From Mycetocola_A sp015752285 (GTDB lineage Bacteria > Actinomycetota > Actinomycetes > Actinomycetales > Microbacteriaceae), in the NCBI RefSeq assembly GCF_015752285.1, contig NZ_JADOUY010000004.1, forward strand, positions 434,001-498,000: 64,000 nucleotides of DNA, written 5' to 3'. Position 1 is the stretch's first letter. The number at the start of each line of letters is the position of its first letter. Shown in pieces: positions 35,691 through 45,106 of this stretch. The notes beneath the pieces are model-generated. The model did no database searches. It worked only from the letters and a program-made list of their open reading frames with translations, and had not been told where the DNA came from. The position numbers were made by a program, and so were the translations under genes.

Positions 35691-37435
35691 GCCAGCCAGT
35701 TACCGAAACCGTCCCCTCCCTCGACGGGGGAGCAGACCAGCCGCTGCTGCAGATCCGCGACCTCGAGGTCGGATTCGAGACTCAGCGGGGGATCGTTCCC
35801 GCCGTCAGAGGTGTCGACCTGACCCTCTACGCGGGCCAGACCCTCGCGATCGTCGGCGAGTCCGGCTCGGGCAAGACGACGACAGCACAGTCGATCATCG
35901 ACCTGCTTCCCGGCACCGGAAAGGTGACCGGCGGGCAGATCCTGTTCGAAGGCCGCGACCTCACCACGCTCAACGCGCGGGAGATCCAGGCCGTGCGCGG
36001 AAACCTGATCGGCTACGTGCCCCAGGATCCGATGTCGAACCTCAACCCGGTGTGGTCCATCGGTTTCCAGGTGGAAGAAGCCATCAAGGCCAACAACATC
36101 GCCCAGGGCAAGGATGCACGCCTGCGCACCATCCAGGTGCTGAAAGAGGCAGGACTGTCGGATGCCGCAGATCGGCTCAAGCAGTACCCGCACCAGTTCT
36201 CCGGCGGCATGCGGCAGCGTGTGCTCATCGGAATCGGGCTCTCGTCGCGACCGAAGCTGCTCATCGCCGACGAGCCCACCTCGGCGCTCGACGTCACCGT
36301 TCAGCGGACCATCCTCGATCACCTCGCCACGCTGACGCGCGACTACGGCACCAGCGTGCTGTTCATCACGCACGACCTCGGTCTCGCGGCCGAGCGCGCG
36401 GAGCAGCTCGTCGTGATGTACCAGGGCAAGGTTGTCGAGTCCGGTCCGTCACAGGAGATCCTCGCCAACCCGCGGCACCCGTACACGCAGCGGCTCGTCG
36501 CCGCGGCGCCGAGCCTCGCGTCGCGTCGCATCCAGTCGGTGAAGCACGCCGAGGCGAAGGACGCCGAGATCTTCAGCGAGGGATCCCTCGACGACACCCT
36601 CCTCGAGCGGGCGTCGAAGCGTGAGCACGCGGCGCCTGCCGATGAGCTCATCTCGGTGAAGAACGTGTCGAAGCTGTACAAGATCCGCAAGCAGGGCTTC
36701 CGTCACGACGAACTCCTCGCCGTGAACGACGTGTCGTTCGGCGTGCACCGTGGAACGACGACGGCGATCGTCGGCGAGTCCGGGTCGGGCAAGTCGACAG
36801 TCGCGAAGCTGATCCTGCAGCTCGAGAGCATCACGAGCGGCGAGATCAAGTTCGATGGACAGGATGTCGCCGGCCTGCGCGGAGCGGAGCTGCTCAAGTT
36901 CCGGCGCCGCGTCCAGCCGGTCTTCCAGGATCCGTACGGATCGCTCGACCCGCAGTACAGCGTGGGCAACACGATCGCCGAGCCGCTGCTCGCGCACAAG
37001 GTGGGCACGGCGAAGGAACGCGAAGCACGTGTTCGTGAACTGCTCGACCAGGTGTCATTGCCGTCGGCGACGCGGTTCAGGTACCCGAGCGAGCTGTCTG
37101 GTGGCCAGCGACAGCGCATCGCCATCGCCCGTGCTCTCGCGCTCAAGCCCGACGTCCTCGTCCTCGACGAAGCGGTGTCCGCCCTCGACGTTCTCGTGCA
37201 GGGCCAGATCCTCAACCTGCTCACCGAGTTGCAGACGGAACTGGGTCTGACCTACCTGTTCATCACGCATGACCTCGCCGTCGTCCGGCTCGTCGCCGAC
37301 AACGTCTGCGTCATGCAGAAGGGCAAGATCGTCGAAGCGGCGACGACCGATGAGGTCTTCGACAACCCGCGTGAGCTCTACACGCAGGAACTCCTCGCTG
37401 CCATTCCCGGCGGCAACTTCGAGTTCGGTCGCTAA
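35687..37435 (+). CDS. Fused dual ATPase of the oligopeptide transporter (DppD-DppF)
   Basis: The protein (582 aa) carries two complete ABC ATPases in one chain. Half one has Walker A GESGSGKTT, signature FSGGMRQRVLIGIG and Walker B LLIADEPTSALD; half two has GESGSGKST, LSGGQRQRIAIARA and LVLDEAVSALD. Half one ends with the extended RHPYTQRLVAAAP oligopeptide-transport tail. It powers peptide uptake with both permeases. A terminator-like hairpin follows at 37453-37484. Confidence 0.94.
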   Translation: MSQPVTETVPSLDGGADQPLLQIRDLEVGFETQRGIVPAVRGVDLTLYAGQTLAIVGESGSGKTTTAQSIIDLLPGTGKVTGGQILFEGRDLTTLNAREIQAVRGNLIGYVPQDPMSNLNPVWSIGFQVEEAIKANNIAQGKDARLRTIQVLKEAGLSDAADRLKQYPHQFSGGMRQRVLIGIGLSSRPKLLIADEPTSALDVTVQRTILDHLATLTRDYGTSVLFITHDLGLAAERAEQLVVMYQGKVVESGPSQEILANPRHPYTQRLVAAAPSLASRRIQSVKHAEAKDAEIFSEGSLDDTLLERASKREHAAPADELISVKNVSKLYKIRKQGFRHDELLAVNDVSFGVHRGTTTAIVGESGSGKSTVAKLILQLESITSGEIKFDGQDVAGLRGAELLKFRRRVQPVFQDPYGSLDPQYSVGNTIAEPLLAHKVGTAKEREARVRELLDQVSLPSATRFRYPSELSGGQRQRIAIARALALKPDVLVLDEAVSALDVLVQGQILNLLTELQTELGLTYLFITHDLAVVRLVADNVCVMQKGKIVEAATTDEVFDNPRELYTQELLAAIPGGNFEFGR

Positions 37436-37452
37436 ACAGCCACACCAGCGAG

Positions 37453-37484
37453 TGCGGGGTGGAACCGACAGGTTCTGCCCCGCA
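37453..37484 (+). terminator. Terminator after the oligopeptide operon
   Basis: Arms TGCGGGGTGGAACC and GGTTCTGCCCCGCA pair over 12 of 14 positions around a GACA loop and are followed by TTTTCG. It stands 17 bases after the ATPase stop. Confidence 0.65.
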
Positions 37485-37635
37485 TTTTCGCGTCCGGCCG
37501 GGCGGTCGGTGCGCTCCCAGCCGGGCCGGGAGCCGAGTGCGGTAGGATATTCTGTTGGGTCGGGCTCTGTGTCCACTCATCCACTTCCAGCCGCACCGAA
37601 TTCCAGCGGCATCCATCTCTGTAAGGATTTTCTTC

Positions 37636-39543
37636 ATGGCGCAAGCTTCGCGCGACGACCTCCGAAACGTAGCCATTGTTGCTCACGTTGACCACGGCAA
37701 GACGACGCTGGTAGACGCCATGCTCCGTCAGACGGACTCGTTCGCCGAGCACTCACACCTCGAAGAGCGCGCCATGGACTCGAACGAGCTCGAGCGCGAA
37801 AAGGGCATCACGATCCTCGCCAAGAACACGGCAGTGTCGTACAAGGGCAAGCACGCCACCAACGGTCCGATCACGATCAACGTGATCGATACCCCCGGCC
37901 ACGCCGACTTCGGTGGAGAGGTCGAGCGCGGCCTGTCCATGGTCGATGGCGTCGTCCTCCTCGTCGACGCCAGTGAAGGCCCACTCCCGCAGACGCGATT
38001 CGTGCTCCGCAAGGCGCTCGAGGCCAAGCTGCCCGTCATCCTCCTCGTCAATAAGACGGATCGCCCCGATGCCCGCATCGATGAGGTCGTCGCCGAGAGC
38101 CAGGACCTTCTCCTCGGCCTCGCCAGCGACATGGCGGATGACGTTCCTGACCTCGACCTCGACGCCGTCCTCGACGTGCCCGTCGTGTACGCATCCGGCC
38201 GCAACGGTGCCGCGAGCTGGAACAAGCCCGACAACGGGACGCTCCCGGACAACGACGACCTCGAGCCGCTGTTCGACGCCATCATCAAGCACATCCCCGC
38301 ACCCGTCTACGACGACGAGCACCCCCTGCAGGCCCACGTCACGAACCTCGACGCGTCTCCGTTCCTCGGTCGCCTCGCGCTGCTGCGCATCTTCCAGGGC
38401 ACGATCAAGAAGGGCCAGACGGTCGCCTGGGTCAAGTACGACGGATCCGTGCACAACGTGCGCGTCACCGAGCTGTTCATCACCAAGGCTCTCGACCGCT
38501 ACCCGGCCGAGAGTGCCAGCCCCGGTGACATCGTCGTTGTCGCAGGATTCCCGGACATCACCATCGGCGAGACCCTCGCAGACCCCGACGACGTTCGCCC
38601 GCTCCCGACGATCACCGTCGACGAGCCGGCCATCTCGATGACCATCGGAACGAACACCTCACCGCTCGTCGGCAAGGTCAAGGGTCACAAGCTCACCGCC
38701 CGCATGGTCAAGGACCGCCTCGACCGCGAACTCGTCGGTAACGTCTCGCTCCGTGTCCTCGACATCGGTGCGCCGGACAAGTGGGAGGTCCAGGGCCGTG
38801 GAGAACTCGCCCTCGCCATCCTCGTCGAGCAGATGCGCCGCGAAGGATTCGAACTCACGGTCGGCAAGCCGCAGGTCGTCACCCGCAAGGTCGACGGCAA
38901 GACGCACGAGCCGTTCGAGCACCTCACCATCGACGTTCCCGAAGAGTACCTCGGTGCCATCACCCAGCTGCTGGCCGCTCGCAAGGGCCGCATGGAGAAC
39001 ATGGCCAACCACGGCACCGGCTGGGTCCGCATGGAATTCATCATTCCGTCGCGCGGCCTCATCGGCTTCCGTACCGAGTTCATGACGCTCACCCGCGGCA
39101 CCGGAATCGCCAACGCGATCTCCCACGGCTACGACGAGTGGGCCGGCGCCATCGTCACCCGCAACAACGGTTCGATCGTGGCCGACCGTTCAGGCGTCGT
39201 CACCCCGTTCGCCATCATCGCCCTCCAGGAGCGGATGACGTTCTTCGTCAACCCGACCGAAGAGGTCTACGAGGGCATGGTCATCGGTGAGAACTCGCGT
39301 AACGACGACATGGACGTCAACATCACCAAGGAGAAGAAGCTGACGAACATGCGCCAGTCGACCTCGGACACGTTCGAATCGATGACGCCGTCACGCCAGC
39401 TGTCTCTGGAAGAGTGCCTCGAGTTCGCCCGCGAAGACGAGTGTGTCGAAGTCACCCCGGCGATCGTCCGCATCCGCAAGGTCGAGCTCGACGCGAACGC
39501 CCGTGCGCGCAACACGAGCCGCCTCAAGAAGCAGAACGACTAG
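37636..39543 (+). CDS. typA: Ribosome-associated GTPase TypA/BipA
   Basis: TypA (635 aa) is an EF-G-like translational GTPase. G motifs are VAHVDHGKTTLVDAML (G1), DTPGHADFGGEVERG (G3) and NKTDRP (G4). The C-terminal part has the ELAILVEQMRREGFELTVGKPQV domain and the BipA-specific end. ATG 37636 follows AAGGA at the usual distance; the 5' leader is about 80 bases from a -10 TAGGAT at 37543-37548. It likely supports ribosome assembly and stress or cold growth. Confidence 0.96.
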   Translation: MAQASRDDLRNVAIVAHVDHGKTTLVDAMLRQTDSFAEHSHLEERAMDSNELEREKGITILAKNTAVSYKGKHATNGPITINVIDTPGHADFGGEVERGLSMVDGVVLLVDASEGPLPQTRFVLRKALEAKLPVILLVNKTDRPDARIDEVVAESQDLLLGLASDMADDVPDLDLDAVLDVPVVYASGRNGAASWNKPDNGTLPDNDDLEPLFDAIIKHIPAPVYDDEHPLQAHVTNLDASPFLGRLALLRIFQGTIKKGQTVAWVKYDGSVHNVRVTELFITKALDRYPAESASPGDIVVVAGFPDITIGETLADPDDVRPLPTITVDEPAISMTIGTNTSPLVGKVKGHKLTARMVKDRLDRELVGNVSLRVLDIGAPDKWEVQGRGELALAILVEQMRREGFELTVGKPQVVTRKVDGKTHEPFEHLTIDVPEEYLGAITQLLAARKGRMENMANHGTGWVRMEFIIPSRGLIGFRTEFMTLTRGTGIANAISHGYDEWAGAIVTRNNGSIVADRSGVVTPFAIIALQERMTFFVNPTEEVYEGMVIGENSRNDDMDVNITKEKKLTNMRQSTSDTFESMTPSRQLSLEECLEFAREDECVEVTPAIVRIRKVELDANARARNTSRLKKQND

Positions 39544-39566
39544 AACACAGCCGCATCAGCGGATCG

Positions 39567-39592
39567 AAGCGCCCGGGGTCTCCCGGGCGTTT
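39567..39592 (+). terminator. Terminator after typA
   Basis: CGCCCGGG and CCCGGGCG (eight-base arms) enclose GTCT, with AAG upstream and TTT downstream extending the pairing. It lies 24 bases after the typA stop. Confidence 0.8.
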
Positions 39593-39617
39593 CGACGTTA
39601 GCCGGTAACCTGAAGTC

Positions 39618-40052
39618 ATGCCCCGTCCCCGACTCGTCATCCTTGTCCTCGCGTGCCTGGTCACCCCGATCACCCTCACCGGCTGCACCCAGATCGGCGA
39701 CGGCATCTCCGGAGGAGTGGAGCAGGCGATCGAGGATGCCTCCGGCGGGGCACTCGACGTGAACCTCAGCGGCGGTCTCCCTGAGGGCTTCCCCGAAGCC
39801 GAGGTGCCGCTCGTCCCCGGCGACGTGATGGGGGCGGCGACGACCGTCAACGGCACAGCCGGGTGGGTGGTGAACGTCACTGCGCAAGATGCAGGCGACG
39901 CGGCATCCGAACTCCTCACAGACGCCGGCTTCACCGAAACGGGGCGGGCCTCGAACGCCGACGGCTCGGTCCTTTCCACGACGAGCGACAGCTTCCAGGT
40001 CACCGTCGTTTCGTCCCCTGACACCGTGGTGTACACGGTCGTACCGCTCTGA
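39618..40052 (+). CDS. Putative lipoprotein, 144 aa
   Basis: The signal peptide ends T-L-T-G-C, with Cys23 as anchor. The mature domain has a repeating LPEGFPEAEVPLVPGDVMGAA segment and a beta-rich end. I do not recognise the family. It is transcribed just ahead of azlC, three bases apart, and may share its promoter. Confidence 0.8.
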   Translation: MPRPRLVILVLACLVTPITLTGCTQIGDGISGGVEQAIEDASGGALDVNLSGGLPEGFPEAEVPLVPGDVMGAATTVNGTAGWVVNVTAQDAGDAASELLTDAGFTETGRASNADGSVLSTTSDSFQVTVVSSPDTVVYTVVPL

Positions 40053-40055
40053 CCG

Positions 40056-40784
40056 ATGCGACGGCGCGACCGCCCGGCTCCCTACCCTGAACGAGCGGCA
40101 ACCCGGCAGGGAATCGCAGTCGGAATAGCCACTGCTGCATACGGTGTGTCATTCGGGGCTTTGGCTGTTGCCGCCGGGCTCGACGTCTGGCAGGCCTGTG
40201 TTCTCAGCCTGCTGATGTTCACCGGAGGGTCGCAGTTCGCGCTCGTCGGTGTTCTCGCGTCCGGTGGTGTTGCCGCCGGACCGGCGGCCGTCGCCAGCGC
40301 TGTGCTTCTCGGGTCCCGCAACGCCGCCTATGGAATGCGGATGAAGCCTCTCGTCGGCGGTAACGGCTGGTTGCGGGATGCCGCAGCGGCCTGGATCACC
40401 ATCGACGAATCGACAGCGGTCGCCCTCGCCCAGGACGACCCCGCCGCAGCGAGGCGTGGGTTCTGGGTGACGGGGACCGTCGTATACGTCGGCTGGAATC
40501 TCACGACTCTGGCCGGGGCGCTGATCGGCGATCTGCTCGGTGACACGCGCGCGTACGGGCTCGATGCAGCGGCGGCCGCTGCCTTCCTCGGGCTGCTCTG
40601 GCCCCGGTTGAAGAGCCACCAGACCATCGCCGTCGCCGGAGCCGCTGCTGTGCTGGCCGCTGCCCTCACCCCGGCTGTCGCGCCGGGGGTTCCGGTCATC
40701 GCCGCGGCGCTCGTCGCTGTTGTCGTTGGCGTCACGAACTGGCTGGGCCCACGGCATCCGTCCGGAAACGGGGGAGTGGCATGA
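40056..40784 (+). CDS. azlC: Branched-chain amino acid exporter AzlC family
   Basis: The membrane protein (242 aa) has six or seven helices and the family signature QACVLSLLMFTGGSQFALVG followed by SRNAAYGMRMKP. AzlC works with the small AzlD subunit to export branched-chain amino acids or analogues. The next gene overlaps by four bases. Confidence 0.88.
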   Translation: MRRRDRPAPYPERAATRQGIAVGIATAAYGVSFGALAVAAGLDVWQACVLSLLMFTGGSQFALVGVLASGGVAAGPAAVASAVLLGSRNAAYGMRMKPLVGGNGWLRDAAAAWITIDESTAVALAQDDPAAARRGFWVTGTVVYVGWNLTTLAGALIGDLLGDTRAYGLDAAAAAAFLGLLWPRLKSHQTIAVAGAAAVLAAALTPAVAPGVPVIAAALVAVVVGVTNWLGPRHPSGNGGVA

Positions 40785-41095
40785 CCGTCTGGCACGTGGT
40801 GCTTCTTGCCTCGATCGCGTGCGTGGCGATCAAATTGGCCGGATATGCGGTGCCGCCGCACTGGCTGGAGAAGCCGGCGGCCGCCCGAACCGCCGACCTG
40901 CTCACCGTCGCCCTGCTCGCGGCCCTCATCGCGGTGCAGACGCTCGGCACGGGCCAGCAACTCGTGCTCGACGCCCGGGTCCCCGCTCTCGTCGTCGCCG
41001 CAGCGCTGTACTGGCTGCGGGCGCCGTTTCTCGTGGTGGTCGTCGCGGCTGCCGTCGTCGCTGCGCTGCTTCGCCTGTGGGCGGGGATGGCTTGA
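40781..41095 (+). CDS. azlD: Branched-chain amino acid exporter AzlD family
   Basis: The small membrane protein (104 aa) has four helices and is the size expected for AzlD. It starts inside the azlC end and forms the second exporter subunit. The gene ends convergent with efeB. Confidence 0.85.
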   Translation: MTVWHVVLLASIACVAIKLAGYAVPPHWLEKPAAARTADLLTVALLAALIAVQTLGTGQQLVLDARVPALVVAAALYWLRAPFLVVVVAAAVVAALLRLWAGMA

Positions 41096-41143
41096 GCGAA
41101 TCGGGTCTCTGTGGACTCGAGAGTGCAGCCGGCGCGAACCCGA

Positions 41144-42427
41144 TCAGGCGAAGAGCGCCGAGCCGACCCAGCCGCCTTCGGTGGCACCCGCAGGTACGGC
41201 GAAGATGCCGGACCCGATGTGTCTGACGTATTCGTTCATCAGGTCGCTTCTCCCCAGCCGCTTCTGGATCGGGATGAACTGCGTGCGCGGGTCGCGCTGG
41301 AAGCAGATGAAGAACAGCCCGGCGTTGAGGCGGCCGAGTTCGTCGTTGCCGTCCACGAAGTTGTATCCGCGACGCAGCAGCCTGGCCCCATTGTTCGTGC
41401 TCGGATGGGCGAGACGCACATGGGCGTCGCGGTCGAGTGCAGTTCTGCCTGACTCGTCGAAGTCCGGTTCGGTGAATTCGGTGCCGCCGGTAAGCGGACG
41501 CCCGTCGCCCTTGGTCCTGCCGACGATCCGCTCCTGCTCGCCGAGCGATGCGCGGTCCCAGGTCTCGATGATCATCCGGATCTTGCGCGCGACGAGGTAC
41601 GAGCCTCCGGCCATCCAGTCGGCACCGTCTTCTGAGGCCGCCCAGACCTGGTCGGTGACAGACGCGCTGTCCTCGGCCTTGATGTTTGCGGTCCCGTCCT
41701 TGAAGCCGAAGAGGTTGCGCGGCGTGACCTGTGTCGTCGAGGTCGATGACGTGCGACCGAAACCGAGCTGTGACCATCGCAGCGCCGCCCGGCCGAAAGC
41801 GATCCTCGACAGGTTACGGATGGCATGGACCGCCACCTGAGGATCATCGGCGCAGGCCTGGATACAGAGGTCACCACCTGAGATCCGTTCGTCGAGCGTG
41901 TCTCCTGCGAAGTGCGGCAGGTCAACGAGTGCTGCCGGTCTGCGTCCGGCGATTCCGAAGCGGTCGATCCCGTCAGCCGTCGTGAACAGGGTCGGGCCGA
42001 AACCGAACGTGATGGTCAGCCCGGCCGCTGGCAGCCCCTGGGCTTCGCCGGTGTCGTCCGGTGGGGCGACATCCGATCCGCCGACCGCGCCGTCCTCGCT
42101 CACATCGAGGCTCCTGGTCAGCCGCGCCGCGGCAAAGGTCCAGTCCTGGAGGAGTTCGATGAGGTCGGCACGGTCCGTCGTGCGTGACACGTCGAACGCG
42201 GCGAAATGCAGACGGTCCTGAGCCGGCGTGGTGATCCCCGCCTGGTGCGCGCCGAAGAATGGGTACGTCGTCGCCGTTCCTGCTGGGATGGCGGCGACGG
42301 CAGCGCCGATGGCGGCACCGGATGCTCCGCCAACGGCGAGCCCACCGGCTGCGGCCCCGGCGAGGGCGAGCAGGCCGCGACGGGACAGGCCGCTCCGCTC
42401 GGAGTGCTCCGGCCCGGGTTCAGCCAT
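41144..42427 (-). CDS. efeB: Deferrochelatase/DyP peroxidase EfeB
   Basis: EfeB (427 aa) is a heme-binding DyP-type peroxidase exported by the Tat pathway: the N-terminus carries the twin-arginine motif LSRRGLLALAGA followed by a hydrophobic run. The GFKDGTANI motif is the DyP GxxDG and QRDPRTQFIPIQ is a conserved heme-region segment near the end. It ends the efeU-efeO-efeB operon, six bases after efeO. Reported roles are heme iron use or peroxidase activity tied to ferrous iron uptake. Confidence 0.93.
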   Translation of the reverse strand: MAEPGPEHSERSGLSRRGLLALAGAAAGGLAVGGASGAAIGAAVAAIPAGTATTYPFFGAHQAGITTPAQDRLHFAAFDVSRTTDRADLIELLQDWTFAAARLTRSLDVSEDGAVGGSDVAPPDDTGEAQGLPAAGLTITFGFGPTLFTTADGIDRFGIAGRRPAALVDLPHFAGDTLDERISGGDLCIQACADDPQVAVHAIRNLSRIAFGRAALRWSQLGFGRTSSTSTTQVTPRNLFGFKDGTANIKAEDSASVTDQVWAASEDGADWMAGGSYLVARKIRMIIETWDRASLGEQERIVGRTKGDGRPLTGGTEFTEPDFDESGRTALDRDAHVRLAHPSTNNGARLLRRGYNFVDGNDELGRLNAGLFFICFQRDPRTQFIPIQKRLGRSDLMNEYVRHIGSGIFAVPAGATEGGWVGSALFA

Positions 42428-42433
42428 GTCTGC

Positions 42434-43615
42434 CTACTCCGTCGGTTCGGGGATGTCGAGAACGGTGTGGGTGAGAACGGCCAGCGGCTCGGCGAGCGCG
42501 TTGATGCCGTCTGAGAGCTCCTTGATCTGTTCCGGGGTCAGCTCGTCGTAGTAGGTGAAGCCGTCCGCCAGACTGCCGTGCTGCGCCAGCAGGAAGTTGA
42601 GGTTCTCGAACTGCTCGTCGATGTCGGCGACAAGCGCGCTCCCGTCTTCGCCGCGTGCCTCCGCGATCTCGCGGACGTTCCCGTATGCGACGGATGCCCC
42701 TTCGACGTTGGCCTGGAAATCCCAGAGGTCGGTGTGACTGAATTCGTCTTCCTCGCCGGTGATCTTCGACGCGGCGACCTCGTCGAGCAGCCCGATGGCC
42801 CCGTTCGAGATGTCGGACAGGGTCACGGTGAAGTCGTCCGAGTAGACGAGGTCGTACAGCGTGCCGACGTCGGAGATGAGGTCGTCGGCGAGTATACGAC
42901 GTTCGGCTGCGCTGCTCGGGGTGAAGCCGTCCGGAGCCCACAGATCCTTCTCGATCCGGTGGAATCCGGTGAACTCGATGCCGTCTTCCTCCGCCATCGG
43001 CTCGCGGAAGTCGAGCTGGGGGTCGAGGTCGCCGAAGGCTTCAGCTGTCGGTTCGATCCGTTCGTAATGCACCCGGGTGGTGGGGAACAACGAGCGAGCC
43101 GTGTCGTCGTCGCCCGACGCATATGCTTCGGCGAACGTGTCGACGGCGGGAACGAGTTCGCCGACCTGGTCCTTCACGTATGAGACGTAGTTGGTCACCG
43201 CAGCATCCGCACGTTCCCGCTCGTCGGCGTCGACCGCGCCGGTTGTTCCGGTCACCGTGAACTCCGCTGTTCCGATCCCCGCACCGACCATGCCGAGCTT
43301 GCACTCCGTGTAGTAGGTACCTGGTTCGAGCTGGATCACGTAATCCACGGTCTGCCCTGGGGTGATGTTCTCCTTCTCACCGACGATCCGGAGTTTGTCG
43401 TCGGCGAGGATCTCGAACTCGTTCACGGCCGTGCCGTTGTTCGTCGCACTGAAGGTGATCGCGCCGGATGTCGCCGTCGCGGCCGACACGGCGCAACTGT
43501 CGTCGGTGATGGCGACCGTCAGCGCTTCGGTTCCGGTGTTGTTGGCGACGCAGCCGGACAGGGTGATGACAGCGACGGTGAGGGCGGCGAAGCCGAGGAC
43601 AGGCCTGATGGTCAT
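42434..43615 (-). CDS. efeO: Iron uptake lipoprotein EfeO
   Basis: EfeO (393 aa) has a lipoprotein signal ending L-S-G-C (Cys22), a cupredoxin-like domain (about residues 25-120, with the cysteine in YYTECKLGM) and an M75/imelysin-type domain with HxxE-like metal sites (FHRIEKDLWA). It binds iron outside the membrane for the permease EfeU. Its ATG overlaps the EfeU stop. Confidence 0.93.
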   Translation of the reverse strand: MTIRPVLGFAALTVAVITLSGCVANNTGTEALTVAITDDSCAVSAATATSGAITFSATNNGTAVNEFEILADDKLRIVGEKENITPGQTVDYVIQLEPGTYYTECKLGMVGAGIGTAEFTVTGTTGAVDADERERADAAVTNYVSYVKDQVGELVPAVDTFAEAYASGDDDTARSLFPTTRVHYERIEPTAEAFGDLDPQLDFREPMAEEDGIEFTGFHRIEKDLWAPDGFTPSSAAERRILADDLISDVGTLYDLVYSDDFTVTLSDISNGAIGLLDEVAASKITGEEDEFSHTDLWDFQANVEGASVAYGNVREIAEARGEDGSALVADIDEQFENLNFLLAQHGSLADGFTYYDELTPEQIKELSDGINALAEPLAVLTHTVLDIPEPTE

Positions 43616-44463
43616 GAGGTTGCTCCAGAGAGGGGGGCGGATGCGGGGATGGGGGATGCTGTCGGGCGACCGGTGAGTCGTGCGAAGAGCGGGATGCTGA
43701 CGGCGACGTAGGCCAGCCAGCCGCCCAGCTGGAGCCAGGTGGGTGCCGGGGTGAAGTTGACGGTTCCGCCGAGCAGTGTTCCGTACCAGCTCGTCGGAGG
43801 GATGGCGGCGCTCACATCGAAAGCGGTCACACCCCAACCGGGAAGCAGGCCGGCCTCCTGCAGGTCGCCGATCCCGTAGACAAGCACGCCGGCTGCGACG
43901 ACGATGAGGCCGTAGCCGGTCCAGGTGAAGAACGCGGTGAGGTTGATAGTGATGAGGCCGCGGTAGATGAGCACCTCGAGAACGACGGCGGTGGCGATGC
44001 CGAGCAGCACGCCGGTGACCGCTTCTGTCCCCGTGCTGCGTGGCCCGACGGTCGACCAGACGAACAGGGCGGTTTCGATGCCTTCGCGTCCGACGCTGAG
44101 AAAGGCCAGAAGAACGAGGCCCCAGCCGGCACCGGATGCCGCACGGTCCACGCCTGTGCGCAGGTTTCTGCTCAGGTCTCGGGCCGTCCGGCCCATCCAG
44201 AAGATCATCCACGTGACGAATCCGACAGCGATCAGCGACAGCATCCCGCCGATGATCTCCGTGGCCTGGAAACTCAGGCCGTATGGGCCGAAAGTGAGCG
44301 CGGCCCCGGTCGTGAGCGAGGCAAGAATCGCGACGCCGACCCCGGTCCAGATGCGGGGCAGAAGGTCCCGTCGGTCGATCTTGACCAGATACGCGATGAG
44401 GATGCCGACGATGAGCGCCGCTTCGAGGCCCTCGCGGAGGCCAATCAGGTAATTTGCGAACAC
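43612..44463 (-). CDS. efeU: Iron permease EfeU
   Basis: EfeU (283 aa) is a Ftr1-type permease with seven helices. Two REGLE-type iron motifs are present: REGLE at residues 10-14 and REGIE at 126-130. It is the first gene of efeUOB and stands 63 bases downstream of an iron box, so iron-dependent repression is likely. The last 20 residues are proline-rich and cytoplasmic. Confidence 0.94.
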   Translation of the reverse strand: MFANYLIGLREGLEAALIVGILIAYLVKIDRRDLLPRIWTGVGVAILASLTTGAALTFGPYGLSFQATEIIGGMLSLIAVGFVTWMIFWMGRTARDLSRNLRTGVDRAASGAGWGLVLLAFLSVGREGIETALFVWSTVGPRSTGTEAVTGVLLGIATAVVLEVLIYRGLITINLTAFFTWTGYGLIVVAAGVLVYGIGDLQEAGLLPGWGVTAFDVSAAIPPTSWYGTLLGGTVNFTPAPTWLQLGGWLAYVAVSIPLFARLTGRPTASPIPASAPLSGATS

Positions 44464-44525
44464 GGATCCTTCTGGGCGGTACGGGCACGCGCCACTGCTG
44501 TGACTCGGCCAAGTGGGAGGGGAGG

Positions 44526-44544
44526 TTAGCTTAGGCTAACCAAA
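44526..44544. promoter_or_regulatory. IdeR/DtxR-type iron box
   Basis: TTAGCTTAGGCTAACCAAA matches the IdeR consensus TTAGGTTAGGCTAACCTAA at 17 of 19 positions. It lies in the gap between efeU (minus) and the small membrane gene at 44593 (plus) and overlaps possible -10 elements in both directions. Confidence 0.88.
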
Positions 44545-44592
44545 CATGACCTTAGCCGGGAGCTCGCATGCTGTCCAGCTACACTGTGGCGA

Positions 44593-45069
44593 GTGACCTC
44601 GACCGACATCCAGCCGCCCGCCGTCTCGCCCGGTTCGCGCGTGACGCCCGGCACACGCATCGCCGGGGCGGCGTTGTCGTTCTTCGTCGGAGCCGTCTAC
44701 GGCGCTGTCGGCACCGTCGCACACCAGAACGTTCTCCGAATCGGGGAGCTCACGCTCCCGGTTGCGCTTGTCCTCGCCCTGATCGGGGCACTGGCACTCC
44801 TCATCGGGTTCCGGCTCGTCTTCGTCGACCGCCTCGCCGTGATCTGCGCAGCGCTCGGCATGATCGGAGTCATCGGGCTGTTCTCCCTCGCGAGCAGCGG
44901 CGGCACCGTTCTGATCCCGCAGGGGGTTCCCGGGTTGATCTGGACGGTCGGACCGGTGCTGATCGCCACCGTCGTCGTTGCCTGGCCGCGGATGCCACAG
45001 CGACCCCCGGCGTCGCACGACGGGGTCGCGAACGTGCAGGCGCACGAGCAGCACCGGCCCGAGGCGTAG
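44593..45069 (+). CDS. Small membrane protein, possibly DUF6113
   Basis: The protein (158 aa, GTG start) has four predicted helices (about residues 23-45, 55-76, 82-100 and 112-130) and a histidine-rich cytoplasmic tail. I think it belongs to the actinobacterial DUF6113 group, but this is from memory. It lies downstream of the iron box and directly upstream of the ferredoxin gene. Confidence 0.7.
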   Translation: MTSTDIQPPAVSPGSRVTPGTRIAGAALSFFVGAVYGAVGTVAHQNVLRIGELTLPVALVLALIGALALLIGFRLVFVDRLAVICAALGMIGVIGLFSLASSGGTVLIPQGVPGLIWTVGPVLIATVVVAWPRMPQRPPASHDGVANVQAHEQHRPEA

Positions 45070-45106
45070 ACTTGCCTCACCTGTTTTCGAAGGGAATCAA
45101 GCAACT

